NCBI RefSeq assembly: GCF_000013765.1
Contig: NC_007954.1
Coordinates: forward strand, 3,596,001-3,660,000
Direction: 5' to 3'
DNA: 64,000 nt
From: Shewanella denitrificans OS217
GTDB taxonomy: Bacteria > Pseudomonadota > Gammaproteobacteria > Enterobacterales > Shewanellaceae
Part shown: piece by piece, positions 1-9,574 of the stretch
How the letters are laid out: every line of letters starts with the position of its first letter
Numbering within the stretch: the stretch's first letter is position 1
Made by a program: the position numbers and the translations under genes
The notes under the pieces: model-generated
The model's database searches: none
Told to the model about the DNA's origin: nothing
What the model saw: only the letters and a program-made list of their open reading frames with translations

Positions 1-1723
1 GCAGGTAGCTTAAGGTGAACTCCCAAAATACCTGGTGACTCTGAGCCAAGGGCATGAGTTGGAGGCTCGCCCTTTCTTTTTGAAGAGTCGCCTTTTGATG
101 AGCAGCCGTGTGATCCACAGCCCCAGTATGCGCTGAACTTGCATAAGATGAATTGGCATAAGATGAATTGGCATCAGTGCCTTTATCCAACGGGTCTTGC
201 GGCTTAGCAACTGCTTGCTGTGTGGCTTGATTTGCTATGGTTTGGTTGGCTAGGGCTTGCTTAGATAGCAAAGGAGCTAGGGCAAGCTGCCTAAATCCTA
301 AGATGAACCGGCTTTCTCTGGGTTCAAGTAGCGTGAGAATGTCAAGCAACATGGGCTCTGTAAGCCCGCTGGCTAAGGCATGCCTAACCGAATATTGCTG
401 GCCTAAGTAATTCAGTATACTCACAAATTCTTTAGCAAACACTTGGGTTGTCAACGGCCAAATGGAGAGTAACCCTCTATAGTTCCCCTGCAGTAAGGCT
501 TGGGTTAATAGGGCGATATAGCCTTGCCGAGCTTGGTTGGTGACAGCTGTGGATTGACGCTGGTGCAGCTCATTTTTTGCTTGCCAGCTTGCTTCGCTGT
601 GGTTTTTTGAATAGTCGTTAGCGTGACTTTGAGTCTGGGCTTGCTTGTCTCTTTGATTCTGTAAGCCATCTTGACTGGCAACTTGGCTCATGGCGGCAAA
701 CAATAGGGTGAATTCAGCCTTCTTGGCGCTAGGGGCATACTGGCTGCACACGCTAAGTAGCGATGAGTTAATTGACGCTTGGCTCGACATAGATGAGTTT
801 GACATAAAAAGGCTTGTCATAAAGAGCTTTGCCATCACAGCTTGCTGCTCTTGCAAGCTTGCACGGCTCAGCCAGCCTGATGAGGTAAAAAACTGCCTTT
901 GTGTGTGAGTAAACTCAGCCTCGGCGCCATGATTGAACATAAGTTTTACTAAAAACTTAAGCTGACTTAACTGCCTGCCGACCTGCAGCGCCAACAGGCA
1001 GGCTATGCTCTTGTCTGTGTTTAATTGCCGCAGCAAACGCACAAGAATCGCCGCTCGCGTCGAGGAGGTTTTCAAGAGTTCACTCAGGGCGGCTAAATGA
1101 TTAAACACAGTCGCTTCAAACCATGCAGTCCAAGTATCCGGCTTTTGATAAAAACCACTGGCGTCTGTATTCCAAGATAGGTTGCCATGTTCGAGAAAAT
1201 ACTTAAGTTGTCGCCAACTGGACTCTGCCTTGGGGTATTGATAAAAACTCAGCTCAGAAATATCTTGGTGGCGCCAGTCCGGGTTGAGGTCTTGCCCTGT
1301 TGCTGCCTGCCCTTGCGAGGGTCTTGGGCTTGGGTTTAGTCCTGTGCTTAGCTTGGGAGTGAGTTTGGGCGTCAGTTGAGAAATGAGCCTTGCGCCACTT
1401 GCGCTCTCAGATGTTTTCGCCAAGCTATTGAGCTGCAGAGCCAATGCCTGACTCACTCTAGTGACTAAATGCTCGCGATAATTAGCGCCAGATAACTCAC
1501 CTAAGTCTATGACCAATGTCTCTATGCTAAGTACCCAAGTCTCTTGGCTATGTTGCTCGAAGACCTCATCGATGGCGGGCAGTAACTGGTGCAACATAAA
1601 GGCCTGCGCCTGAGCTTGAAACTCGTCGGCCAGCGGCTGGCTATCGAACTGAATATCTAATATGGCCCGCTCTATCAAGTGCTTGTGGCTGCCATAATCT
1701 CGGCCCATCAGATCACTGCTCAT
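1..1723 (-). CDS. eCIS tape-measure-type protein (CIS_TMP family), C-terminus cut by window edge
   Basis: Starting at the ATG at 1723 the frame stays open for 574 codons to the left edge, so the C-terminus lies outside the window. I read every codon and found no stop. The N-terminus contains HLIERAILDIQFDS, then a Gln/Ala-rich helix, a stretch ending IDEVFEQHS, and LVIDLGELSG. This is the layout I know for the contractile-injection-system tape measure family (CIS_TMP), thought to set particle length. The rest is helical, low in motifs and rich in Gln, Ala and Leu. A strong GGGGAGG Shine-Dalgarno lies just upstream. The start overlaps the end of the preceding baseplate gene by 11 bp, so the two are probably translationally coupled. 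A 15-bp direct repeat (141-170) encodes a small NSSYA repeat. The next gene leftward is expected to be the AAA ATPase. Confidence 0.8.
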   Translation of the reverse strand, partial: MSSDLMGRDYGSHKHLIERAILDIQFDSQPLADEFQAQAQAFMLHQLLPAIDEVFEQHSQETWVLSIETLVIDLGELSGANYREHLVTRVSQALALQLNSLAKTSESASGARLISQLTPKLTPKLSTGLNPSPRPSQGQAATGQDLNPDWRHQDISELSFYQYPKAESSWRQLKYFLEHGNLSWNTDASGFYQKPDTWTAWFEATVFNHLAALSELLKTSSTRAAILVRLLRQLNTDKSIACLLALQVGRQLSQLKFLVKLMFNHGAEAEFTHTQRQFFTSSGWLSRASLQEQQAVMAKLFMTSLFMSNSSMSSQASINSSLLSVCSQYAPSAKKAEFTLLFAAMSQVASQDGLQNQRDKQAQTQSHANDYSKNHSEASWQAKNELHQRQSTAVTNQARQGYIALLTQALLQGNYRGLLSIWPLTTQVFAKEFVSILNYLGQQYSVRHALASGLTEPMLLDILTLLEPRESRFILGFRQLALAPLLSKQALANQTIANQATQQAVAKPQDPLDKGTDANSSYANSSYASSAHTGAVDHTAAHQKATLQKERASLQLMPLAQSHQVFWEFTLSYL

Positions 1724-4433
1724 ATTCCTCCCCGAGGGAGGCGCTTTGATATCCCTTCAGCAAGGTCACCAGTTGTTTAGCACTGTGCTGACATTCTTCA
1801 CTGGCTTGGTGTGAAGCGCGCCTGAGCTCTTGCCACTGCATATAAGTCTGTTCGAACTCGCACAAGTTGGCAAAATCTAGCCAGTAACATTGAGGGTAGA
1901 TATGCGCCGGACACTGAGCCCTGACGATTTCTTGGGCGCGGCGACGAAAGCCAGCATCGGCGCATCTGGCGCTAAATCCCGGAAAAATCACCGACAGCCT
2001 AAATGAGTAGAAGTCTTCCTCTGCTGCACATTCCTGTGCCCCATGTTGATTTTCGGCTGCACTTTGGCAGTCAGGGGCGGATGTTGGATTCTCTGAGGCG
2101 GATGCTGGGTTATCAGTGGCGGATGCTGGGTTATGGGTGGCAGAGGTTTCACTCTGTGCTCGCGCCTCGGGTCTGAGTAACAGATGCTCGACCACATAAA
2201 TGCCTTCACAGCTGCGATTAAGAAATACTAAGTGCTGGCGCAAAATATTAGCCAGACGATTGGCCTTAGTGACATCAGCACTTGAGCCTAAATAACAGCT
2301 CATGTCTTGGTGTGAAATCAAATCTTGAGCGTTTAAATCCCGACCCTGTTGCAGGGTAAAGAAGAGGTCATATTGCGAGTCTCTCTCTCGTTTCACCAAC
2401 TTAAAGTGATTAATATCGACGCCTTTTCGAAAAAAGGTCTCACCTATCACATTGTGCTTAAAGGGCAAAAGTGACAAAAACATCTTGGCAATGGCTTTCT
2501 CATCCTGGGCCATAGGCACATGCATTAAGGGAATGGAGATAAGATTTTTCGCCATGGCATCATTTAACATCACTTGATTATGATGACTAAAGTTGGCTTG
2601 CTGGAATGCGTGATCTGTCACTATATCTAAAGGTTGACGCTTGATGCTGCTCATATAGGGCCAGCGCATCAGCTGCATGCCCAAATGGCAACTTAGCCTA
2701 CATTGAAAACCGCCGATATTGCGCTCAAACTCACGATAACTGCGGTAGTCAAAACCCGCACCTCTGTCCCGGCCCAAGGCCACCACAGAGGTTAAATAGT
2801 GATATTTATTGTCCAATAACTGCTGTTCTAACCCACGTTGGCTGTCGTAAAAATTAAACTGTCGCAACAGGGTTTGATCTAATGATTCACCATAGAGGGC
2901 CAATAAATAATCCAGTACTCGGCCTTTCCTGTCGAAGAAATGATCAAATTTTGCCAGTAGCTCATCGAAAATGGCTTTAGGTGACTCAGGGTAAAAAGTG
3001 CCGATATCCTTTAAGGACGTTGGCTCGAAATGGTAAAACTGATAGCTCTGCGTGCTTTGCTTATCTATGGAGAACAATGTTTTTAGGTTATTGATATTTT
3101 TTGAAAAGTTTGCCATTAACTGATCAAAAATAAGCAAGTATCCTTTTAATTGATTGGCCTTAGCTTTAGCCAGAGGATCCCCTGAAACCTGCACCCCCAT
3201 CAGGCTTAAATTATAGTGAACCGGAAAGTGCAGCTGCACCGAATGATACTGATTTAGCTGGCGGTAGCTGCCTTCTATGGCTTGATAGAGGCTAGAGACT
3301 TCTTGACGCGTGTGACGCATTGAGTATTGCTTAAACTGCCTGTGCTCCACATGGGATCTAAAGGTCTCAAAATCTATCTTCACTGGCTGGCCATTGCGCT
3401 GCAGCGTGATGTTAATGTCCTGTGGATCATCGGGGATATGCAGCCAAGACTTGTCGCGAATAATCTGCCCCTGCTCAGTCGTCTCTTGGGCCTGCGCGGG
3501 TTCTGGGGCTTGCGTGTGAGCCTCTGACTGAGTCTGCTGTACATGCGCAGCTTTTGCCGGACTGCCATAACTGCGGCGGCGGGGTTCGGTCAAAGCCAGA
3601 TGCTTGATGACGTCTATCCCCTCGATAGAGCGAATTTGTGAATAGAGTGAAGACAAGGTTCTTGAGCCTGTCGCTGTTTGACCCTCGATAATTTGATAGC
3701 GGCCATGAAGTGTCTTGGGGCCTAAGAGTATGTTATCTAATTCTTGGCCCTGATTTTTAAGATCTTCATAATTTTCAATCAGTAATTCACCCATCAACCA
3801 CTGCTGACAAACATGATAAATTTTGGAGAGCAGATGTTCGGCGCTGTAATTATCACTCAGTTCCAGAGAAGCCACTAACTCATAGCCGCTATCTTCTATG
3901 ATGCATATCTCACCGATATCTTCCCCTAGATTGCGATTTTTACCAAAAACCTGTGATACCTTATCGATGATTTTATCGGCCAAGGAAGGCCTAGCCTGGC
4001 ACAGGCTGCGCTGAGTGGGGGTGAGCTGAAGCTCGATTTTATACAGGCCCAAATAATCAGATGTCAGCGGCGTAATCCACAGCCTGTCTATTTCCTCTAT
4101 GCCATCGAGTAACAGATTTTGGTAATCGGCAGCGGTGCAAGCCCGAGAAGGCATGATGTCTTCCGGCGGCGCTAGTGCAAGCTTAGTCAAGTCTAGGTAG
4201 CCATCGGGCTGAGCTAAGTGATCTTCAACATTAAAATCTGTGCGGTAATTTAATTCGCTAAGGCCATAACAGAGCTGTTCCAAAATGGTGACACCGGGAT
4301 CGTGGGCATTAAAATCGGTCCAAATCTCACCGGAAAATTGCTGCGCATAGCCTATCCCAGCCTTTCGCAGACTATAAAAACTTAAGGGATCTTTTTTTAC
4401 ATCGTGTCTGGCTATAGAAGCGCTAGCTTTCAT
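1713..4433 (-). CDS. eCIS baseplate wedge protein, Afp12/gp7-like
   Basis: A 906-residue soluble protein. Near the N-terminus it has SGEIWTDFNAHDPGVTILEQ, the sequence typical of baseplate-J/Afp12-type wedge proteins of contractile injection systems. These form the outer baseplate that triggers sheath contraction. I chose the ATG at 4433 over the GTG one codon upstream because GAGGAGG lies 6 nt before it. The gene overlaps the fibre-like gene upstream and the tape-measure gene downstream by about 11 bp each. An Ala/Ser/Asn/Pro-rich low-complexity insert near residues 765-785 is encoded by a 21-bp tandem repeat, probably a flexible linker. Assignment to Afp12 rather than another wedge paralogue rests on order and the N-terminal motif. 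Confidence 0.75.
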   Translation of the reverse strand: MKASASIARHDVKKDPLSFYSLRKAGIGYAQQFSGEIWTDFNAHDPGVTILEQLCYGLSELNYRTDFNVEDHLAQPDGYLDLTKLALAPPEDIMPSRACTAADYQNLLLDGIEEIDRLWITPLTSDYLGLYKIELQLTPTQRSLCQARPSLADKIIDKVSQVFGKNRNLGEDIGEICIIEDSGYELVASLELSDNYSAEHLLSKIYHVCQQWLMGELLIENYEDLKNQGQELDNILLGPKTLHGRYQIIEGQTATGSRTLSSLYSQIRSIEGIDVIKHLALTEPRRRSYGSPAKAAHVQQTQSEAHTQAPEPAQAQETTEQGQIIRDKSWLHIPDDPQDINITLQRNGQPVKIDFETFRSHVEHRQFKQYSMRHTRQEVSSLYQAIEGSYRQLNQYHSVQLHFPVHYNLSLMGVQVSGDPLAKAKANQLKGYLLIFDQLMANFSKNINNLKTLFSIDKQSTQSYQFYHFEPTSLKDIGTFYPESPKAIFDELLAKFDHFFDRKGRVLDYLLALYGESLDQTLLRQFNFYDSQRGLEQQLLDNKYHYLTSVVALGRDRGAGFDYRSYREFERNIGGFQCRLSCHLGMQLMRWPYMSSIKRQPLDIVTDHAFQQANFSHHNQVMLNDAMAKNLISIPLMHVPMAQDEKAIAKMFLSLLPFKHNVIGETFFRKGVDINHFKLVKRERDSQYDLFFTLQQGRDLNAQDLISHQDMSCYLGSSADVTKANRLANILRQHLVFLNRSCEGIYVVEHLLLRPEARAQSETSATHNPASATDNPASASENPTSAPDCQSAAENQHGAQECAAEEDFYSFRLSVIFPGFSARCADAGFRRRAQEIVRAQCPAHIYPQCYWLDFANLCEFEQTYMQWQELRRASHQASEECQHSAKQLVTLLKGYQSASLGEEYEQ
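2077..2139. repeat. Three 21-bp tandem repeats inside the baseplate gene
   Basis: Three consecutive 21-bp units (2077-2097, 2098-2118, 2119-2139), each beginning GCGGATG on the plus strand, keep the reading frame and encode a 7-residue NPxSAxx-type repeat. Copies 2 and 3 differ only near their 3' ends. Copy number could change by slippage without breaking the protein. Confidence 0.9.
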
Positions 4434-5340
4434 CACCCGCCTCCTCTTTAGTCAGTATGCATTCCTGCATATAGTTATCGAACCAAAGCTTAGTGATGTG
4501 ATAGCGGATATATACGCCTTCGCCATAATCAGTGTTACTGCGGATCTGCAAGTAATAGGGCCGATAAGCCTCGCTGCCGTCACCTTTTGTCTTACTCTCT
4601 TTCACCCAGCGAAGGCATAACTTATCGGCTGAAGAGGTGTAATAGGCATGCTGGCTCTTGATACTGGTTTTAACATTAAACCAGTTGAAAATATCAAACC
4701 ACCAAGCGTCGGGATCGCAAGCGTTCATGGCGATCGCACGCAGCATGCCATAGCGACCAGTGCTTTTAATGCCAACCCCAGCCACCACTTCCAGAGCTTG
4801 GCAGCCTTCTAATTTAGGGGAAATACTGTGCCAGTTACCATCGGCTCTCACGGGTAAAATCTCAGGAGATTCCTCCTCAAACGCGCCGCCCTTTCTGCCA
4901 CTGGCTTTCAGCGTGCCATTGACTTCCAAGGTATGAGTGGGGCGATCGCAATTTATGCCCACGCAAGCATTAGGCGACAAGGCCAATACACTCTGGGGGC
5001 CTTGACTCTCGCCACTCACACCGCCGGTATTGCCATTCGCCGCTGCGCCACTTTCTTGAGTTGCATATTGGGCATTAGGGGAGCTAAAAAGTAAGGCATC
5101 GATTTGTGTATCAAATTTAATCGACCAGAGTTGCTGCTGGGGGGCATTTTGCCGATAAAAACTCAAAAGATGAGCATCCTCTTCAAGGGAGGACACCTTA
5201 AAGCCTTCATTGACTGACTTATCAAAGCCCTCTTCTAAACTATTGAGGCAAGAGTCGATAAGATCGGAAAAATGCTCAGAGGAAGGCAATGAACCCTTGC
5301 TAAAATAATTCTTAAGCGTGCTCCTGTTACGTTTAGCCAT
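4423..5340 (-). CDS. eCIS-associated fibre-like protein
   Basis: A 305-residue protein with no signal peptide or membrane segment. Residues near 125-150 read VGINCDRPTHTLEVNGTLKA followed by SGRKG. This resembles the short conserved block found at the head of fibre or adhesin domains in phage tail fibres and in Bacteroidetes-type eCIS loci. The N-terminus (LKNYFSKGSLPSSEHFSDLI) also resembles small eCIS proteins encoded between baseplate genes. It is encoded between two baseplate genes and overlaps both by a few bases, so a structural role such as a receptor-binding or baseplate-attached fibre is likely. The C-terminal half has no recognisable domain. I infer fibre function; it is not proven. 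Confidence 0.55.
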   Translation of the reverse strand: MAKRNRSTLKNYFSKGSLPSSEHFSDLIDSCLNSLEEGFDKSVNEGFKVSSLEEDAHLLSFYRQNAPQQQLWSIKFDTQIDALLFSSPNAQYATQESGAAANGNTGGVSGESQGPQSVLALSPNACVGINCDRPTHTLEVNGTLKASGRKGGAFEEESPEILPVRADGNWHSISPKLEGCQALEVVAGVGIKSTGRYGMLRAIAMNACDPDAWWFDIFNWFNVKTSIKSQHAYYTSSADKLCLRWVKESKTKGDGSEAYRPYYLQIRSNTDYGEGVYIRYHITKLWFDNYMQECILTKEEAGDES

Positions 5341-8300
5341 TATGCTGACTTCCTTTTTGATTTAGGCGCGCATCATCACGCGCTTCATCACGCTCTTCAT
5401 AAATACTAGGCCCATCGCTGACAATAAAGTTACCACCGACCTCCAATTCATCCACCCCAGTGACGCGAGCCACCCGCTCATACTCATCATCAACCAAGTC
5501 AATGACATGGTGACTAAATGGCATCAAGAGGCACCAAGGCGCACTGCCCTGAATGAGGGGCTCAGTAGCGCTTGCCTCAGGTGTCATCCCCTTAGCATTC
5601 ACGCTGTCGATAAGGCGATAATTCACTAACTCCCCTTGCTCTCCAGCCACTATTTGTAAGGCGGAAACCTGAGTCACAAACTTGATATAAGGACGATGGC
5701 GAATAAAAGCCGTGATATCTTGGATTTTCAACGCCCAGCCAAAGCCGCCATTGCCACGCTCTGACCAAGGGCAAAGAAAATCACACAGTTCTTGATTAAG
5801 CTTAGAAATGGCAGACCCAGGATGCTCCCCTTGAGTGAATTTCACCGCACAGCGTACCTGCAGGCTTTCATAAATAGGATTGCGCACATCAAGTTTCACA
5901 AACGCCGAACATAGGCCAGAAATATACTTCTGGATGCGGTTTAGCATCTCGCTGCTGGCATGAAAATTATCACAGGGCGTATGACCGCAATGGGGGACAT
6001 TTAATCTCACCAAGATCAATATGTGCCCAGGGAAAGTTCCCTGGGTGCAATATTTAAGGTTGGCAAAGCATTTGACCCGATCAACATCGGGGAATTCCTG
6101 TAAAATTAATCGCTCATAATCCCAAGGGCTGACGGCGCGCCCCTTATGCCTTAAACGCTCATTCACCCTCTGCTTAAATTTCCGCTCACCTTCGAAGGTT
6201 CTGCCTGCAAAGCTTGGGGTCAACTGACTGATTTGCCCAAGCCCCACTATGGCCTGCATCGGCTTCCAGCTTTGAAGCCCCTTTAAACTTTCACCGCTTT
6301 CATCACTTCTCAGTTGCCGCGTGACCTTAGCCCCATGGGCCGAGACCGATAAACAGCGGCCATAGCAGCTCAAGTCTCGGTTGGCCGATGCCCTTATCCA
6401 ATACTGGCCCGAAGGCATAACGCTGTTGTTAGCTGTCATAGTATTGGGCAGCTTGAGGGTGACTATGCCAGAGGTGATAAACCCTGAGGTAGAGTCAGAT
6501 ATAATCTGCCGTTCACTGAAAGCATGCCAATGGTTATCCACCAAATAACTCCAGCGAATATCACTCCCCCCCTCGCTTCTATTTAAATTCGCTTTCTCAT
6601 CGAATTGAAAAAACAGGCTAATTTCATCGGCCAAGGCGCTTGCCACTAAGCCAATAAATAAATTGCCATCATAGCCATAACGGGGAAAGAGGGTTTGCTG
6701 CTCGCCTTGACGTCGCGATTCATTAAGGGGGTAAATTTGCTGAAACCCAAAGGGGTGAATATGGGTCACACTGTGGTGGGCTAGGTTTTTTGTCTGGTTC
6801 AAAGGGTGCAAAAAAATGACCGTCTCGCCGTGATAATTGAGTGATAATTTATCTATCGTTGGAGTGTAAGGCGCATTAGGCAGTGCCACTGGGCGTTTTG
6901 ACTTGGCATTGGTTAATAAAGTCTGCGTCAGTAGACTTGGGTATTCTTGATGACCAAAAGCTGGCTGCGGCGCCGTTAGGGCAAGCTTGATAAAACCATT
7001 ACGGCTCTTGAGGTTATAGTCAAACTCCAGCTCAGCGCGGCCTCTTGTGACGGGTTTAAATTCATTGACCACACTGGTTGACAGGCATTTGTGGGCCAGA
7101 GGTTTTTCAGAACTTGCCTGAGTATCGAATAAGTTAAAGCGTTTATTCTGTGAGCCACTGACCCAGTTTCCGTCGCGAAGCACTTGAATATTGGCTTTAA
7201 AGCTCTGATTTGTATAGCCATGGCTATAACCTAGATAATGTTCTCTAAAGCCACCAAATCCCATGGGCAACTGCGCCCAATCGATATTAATCTCTATGTC
7301 TTTAATGTGTTTAATGGCCATCTCTTCGCTGCCCAGAATAAGGTAGCTGTGCAGTGTTGGCAGAGCGCCGAAGGGCACAAATGTCTTGGAAGGATCCAGA
7401 CGGCCATGATTATTGTAAGCCACAAGCTCTGTCACCCCTTTCACCGTCACATCAATGTTGACCGCACTTAAGATGAGGTTTCTAAAGATGGAATAGGGGA
7501 AAAAGGTCGACAAAGGCTTAATTGAGAATTGAATGCAAGGTTCGCCGCTTGGCCACTTGTCACCATGGACAGCGGGATCGCACGGCACTATAGCCGCGAT
7601 ATCTGCGCTGAGAGGAATATCAAATTGAAATCCGTACAGGCCTAAATCATCACCTTTGATTTTATTGTTCAAAGGTTTAACACGGTAACTGCCTATCTCA
7701 AGCCAGCCATCTTGAGTAGAAATTTTAATCTCAAACATGGTTTCATACAGTTCATAGAAGGTGCGCAGCTGATCTTGCTTGAGTAGTCGCAGCAAACGGC
7801 TTAAGCCTGAGCTTTCATTGTATTGCTTAGCTTTTTCCTCGATAACATGAATATCCAGCTGCGTTAACCAGGCCGGTTTTTTTAATTGCTGGGATTGTTT
7901 TAATTGCTGGCTGCCATCTGCATCTGGCGCACTGTCTTTTTGGCCACAGCATTCAAGGCAGGCCAAGGTATGACGGCTAAAAATACGCCCTAAGGTGCGA
8001 TAAAAATGCGCCTCAGACGTTGCAAGCTCAAGTAATGTCAGCAGGTAATGCTTATAGATGACTTGCCGTGCCCCTGCAGCGCTTGCTCCAAAGATGGCAT
8101 TGCGCTGCCAAGGCTTAAGGGTATCTATGAATAATTGAGTATAAGCATTAAGGCCATCGCCCTTAGGCTGGACGCTCCCTTGTAGACTCGCCAGTTCGTT
8201 ACTGGCTTCACTGCTTAATAACTCGCTGAAAATCCCCGCCAACAGCTGCAATTTTTGAGTCGGGTTATTCGTCATCACCAGTTGGTATAGGGAATGGGCG

Positions 8301-9574
8301 TTGATTTGTTGATATTCGGTGAGCGCAATGACCAAGGAAATATCCCTGCGGCCTTCTTTAAGGTTCAAGATGGGCGCCGAAATGCCAAAACCTAACTCAG
8401 CGGGGTGACGGTTTTTACTGCCCAATAGCGAATTGGCGCCGAAGGTGGGAAAATGATCTTCAGTCACAGATTTTGCGTCCAAATCGAGTCGATTCTTTAC
8501 CACTTGGGTCACATAATGCAGTTCACTCTCAGGGGAGATAAGCGGGTCTCGGTGCAGAAACAGACTCAGGACAGAACTGACCTTGATGTTCGACAGTAGC
8601 AAATCTTCATCTAAGGCAAAGATGATGTCTTCAAGCTGAGCATTCTTACCACAGGTGAGCTCAGTGCCCTTAGGCAGTACGCAGGGCTTGGTTAGGCCCT
8701 TACTGGGATTGAACACCAGATAGCAGGACTCAGGCTTAGGCTGTTCTGGGGTAAACTTAAGCAATTTTTGGTAGTAGAAATCTAAGTGCTTCATGGTAAA
8801 GCGATTGAGTTCTTGCTGACTCAAGCGATAAAGTTTCAGAAAAGCCATGAGTAGCCCTAAGGCGGGGGCGTGATCCGATTGTTTTTTAAGATCTTGAATA
8901 TAAATATGAATATCAGTTTGTAAGAAACGGACCACGTTCAACAAAGTGGTAAAACATTGCCTCAGTGTCGAGACTTGCAGCTGTGGACTTAATTCCTTTC
9001 CCCCCTCCTCTTGTTGAGCCTCCATCCCCCAGAGTGGATCCAGAGAGGCGATAAACTGCGCCATCTGCGCCATCTGCGGCTTATTGGTTGAATTGGCGCC
9101 GGCGGCAATTGATTTAAACGCCTGTAACTGTTCAAGAAGTTTCTTATCTATCACTGAGGATATTTTTAGGCAAAGCTCATGGGCCGCCTTACTGTCTGAG
9201 GTTTTTAAAGCGCGGTAACTCACATCTATCTGACTAAAAATCTCGATAATGATGCCAATACTCTGATCAATATCCCCTTTGAGCTGTTCTTCAAACTCCA
9301 TGGTTTTTCGACGAGTATTAATCGTCTGCAACATGGCGATAATCACCAGTTCATTGCCAAGGAACATGGGCTCCCAACTGCCGTCCCTGTGGTTATCCAA
9401 ATTATAAAAGTGCAACTTAGCCGCTATCTGTTTCGCCAGCACCAACAAGGTTTCAAAAGACATTTCATCCACATCAAAATGTCCGGCAAGCAAGGCATCG
9501 CTGAGCCTGTCGCACTGACGGCTACCTAAGGTGAGAGACTGTGCCTGTGTGCGGCTAAGGGCATTAGAGTTCAA
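5333..9574 (-). CDS. eCIS large baseplate protein, Afp11/gp6 (baseplate J)-like
   Basis: A 1413-residue protein, the largest structural gene here. The C-terminal third (about 1140-1330) has RVNERLRHKGRAVSPWDYER, then LILQEFPDVDRVKCF. This is the baseplate-J/gp6-like signature of phage and eCIS wedge proteins. The long N-terminal part is eCIS-specific and has no motif I recognise. No ATG occurs until about residue 38. The TTG at 9574 has GGAGGG upstream at a suitable distance, so a TTG start is likely. It overlaps the gp25 gene end by 11 bp and the fibre-like gene start by 8 bp. Wedge proteins of this type form the hexagonal iris around the hub. The length is well above phage gp6 but fits Bacteroidetes-type eCIS. 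Confidence 0.75.
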   Translation of the reverse strand: MNSNALSRTQAQSLTLGSRQCDRLSDALLAGHFDVDEMSFETLLVLAKQIAAKLHFYNLDNHRDGSWEPMFLGNELVIIAMLQTINTRRKTMEFEEQLKGDIDQSIGIIIEIFSQIDVSYRALKTSDSKAAHELCLKISSVIDKKLLEQLQAFKSIAAGANSTNKPQMAQMAQFIASLDPLWGMEAQQEEGGKELSPQLQVSTLRQCFTTLLNVVRFLQTDIHIYIQDLKKQSDHAPALGLLMAFLKLYRLSQQELNRFTMKHLDFYYQKLLKFTPEQPKPESCYLVFNPSKGLTKPCVLPKGTELTCGKNAQLEDIIFALDEDLLLSNIKVSSVLSLFLHRDPLISPESELHYVTQVVKNRLDLDAKSVTEDHFPTFGANSLLGSKNRHPAELGFGISAPILNLKEGRRDISLVIALTEYQQINAHSLYQLVMTNNPTQKLQLLAGIFSELLSSEASNELASLQGSVQPKGDGLNAYTQLFIDTLKPWQRNAIFGASAAGARQVIYKHYLLTLLELATSEAHFYRTLGRIFSRHTLACLECCGQKDSAPDADGSQQLKQSQQLKKPAWLTQLDIHVIEEKAKQYNESSGLSRLLRLLKQDQLRTFYELYETMFEIKISTQDGWLEIGSYRVKPLNNKIKGDDLGLYGFQFDIPLSADIAAIVPCDPAVHGDKWPSGEPCIQFSIKPLSTFFPYSIFRNLILSAVNIDVTVKGVTELVAYNNHGRLDPSKTFVPFGALPTLHSYLILGSEEMAIKHIKDIEINIDWAQLPMGFGGFREHYLGYSHGYTNQSFKANIQVLRDGNWVSGSQNKRFNLFDTQASSEKPLAHKCLSTSVVNEFKPVTRGRAELEFDYNLKSRNGFIKLALTAPQPAFGHQEYPSLLTQTLLTNAKSKRPVALPNAPYTPTIDKLSLNYHGETVIFLHPLNQTKNLAHHSVTHIHPFGFQQIYPLNESRRQGEQQTLFPRYGYDGNLFIGLVASALADEISLFFQFDEKANLNRSEGGSDIRWSYLVDNHWHAFSERQIISDSTSGFITSGIVTLKLPNTMTANNSVMPSGQYWIRASANRDLSCYGRCLSVSAHGAKVTRQLRSDESGESLKGLQSWKPMQAIVGLGQISQLTPSFAGRTFEGERKFKQRVNERLRHKGRAVSPWDYERLILQEFPDVDRVKCFANLKYCTQGTFPGHILILVRLNVPHCGHTPCDNFHASSEMLNRIQKYISGLCSAFVKLDVRNPIYESLQVRCAVKFTQGEHPGSAISKLNQELCDFLCPWSERGNGGFGWALKIQDITAFIRHRPYIKFVTQVSALQIVAGEQGELVNYRLIDSVNAKGMTPEASATEPLIQGSAPWCLLMPFSHHVIDLVDDEYERVARVTGVDELEVGGNFIVSDGPSIYEERDEARDDARLNQKGSQHNG

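Noticed and set aside
10..210. 66-codon minus-strand frame at the left edge
   Set aside because: It lies in a different frame from the tape-measure gene, which is open through the whole stretch. It has a repeat-driven composition and no support.
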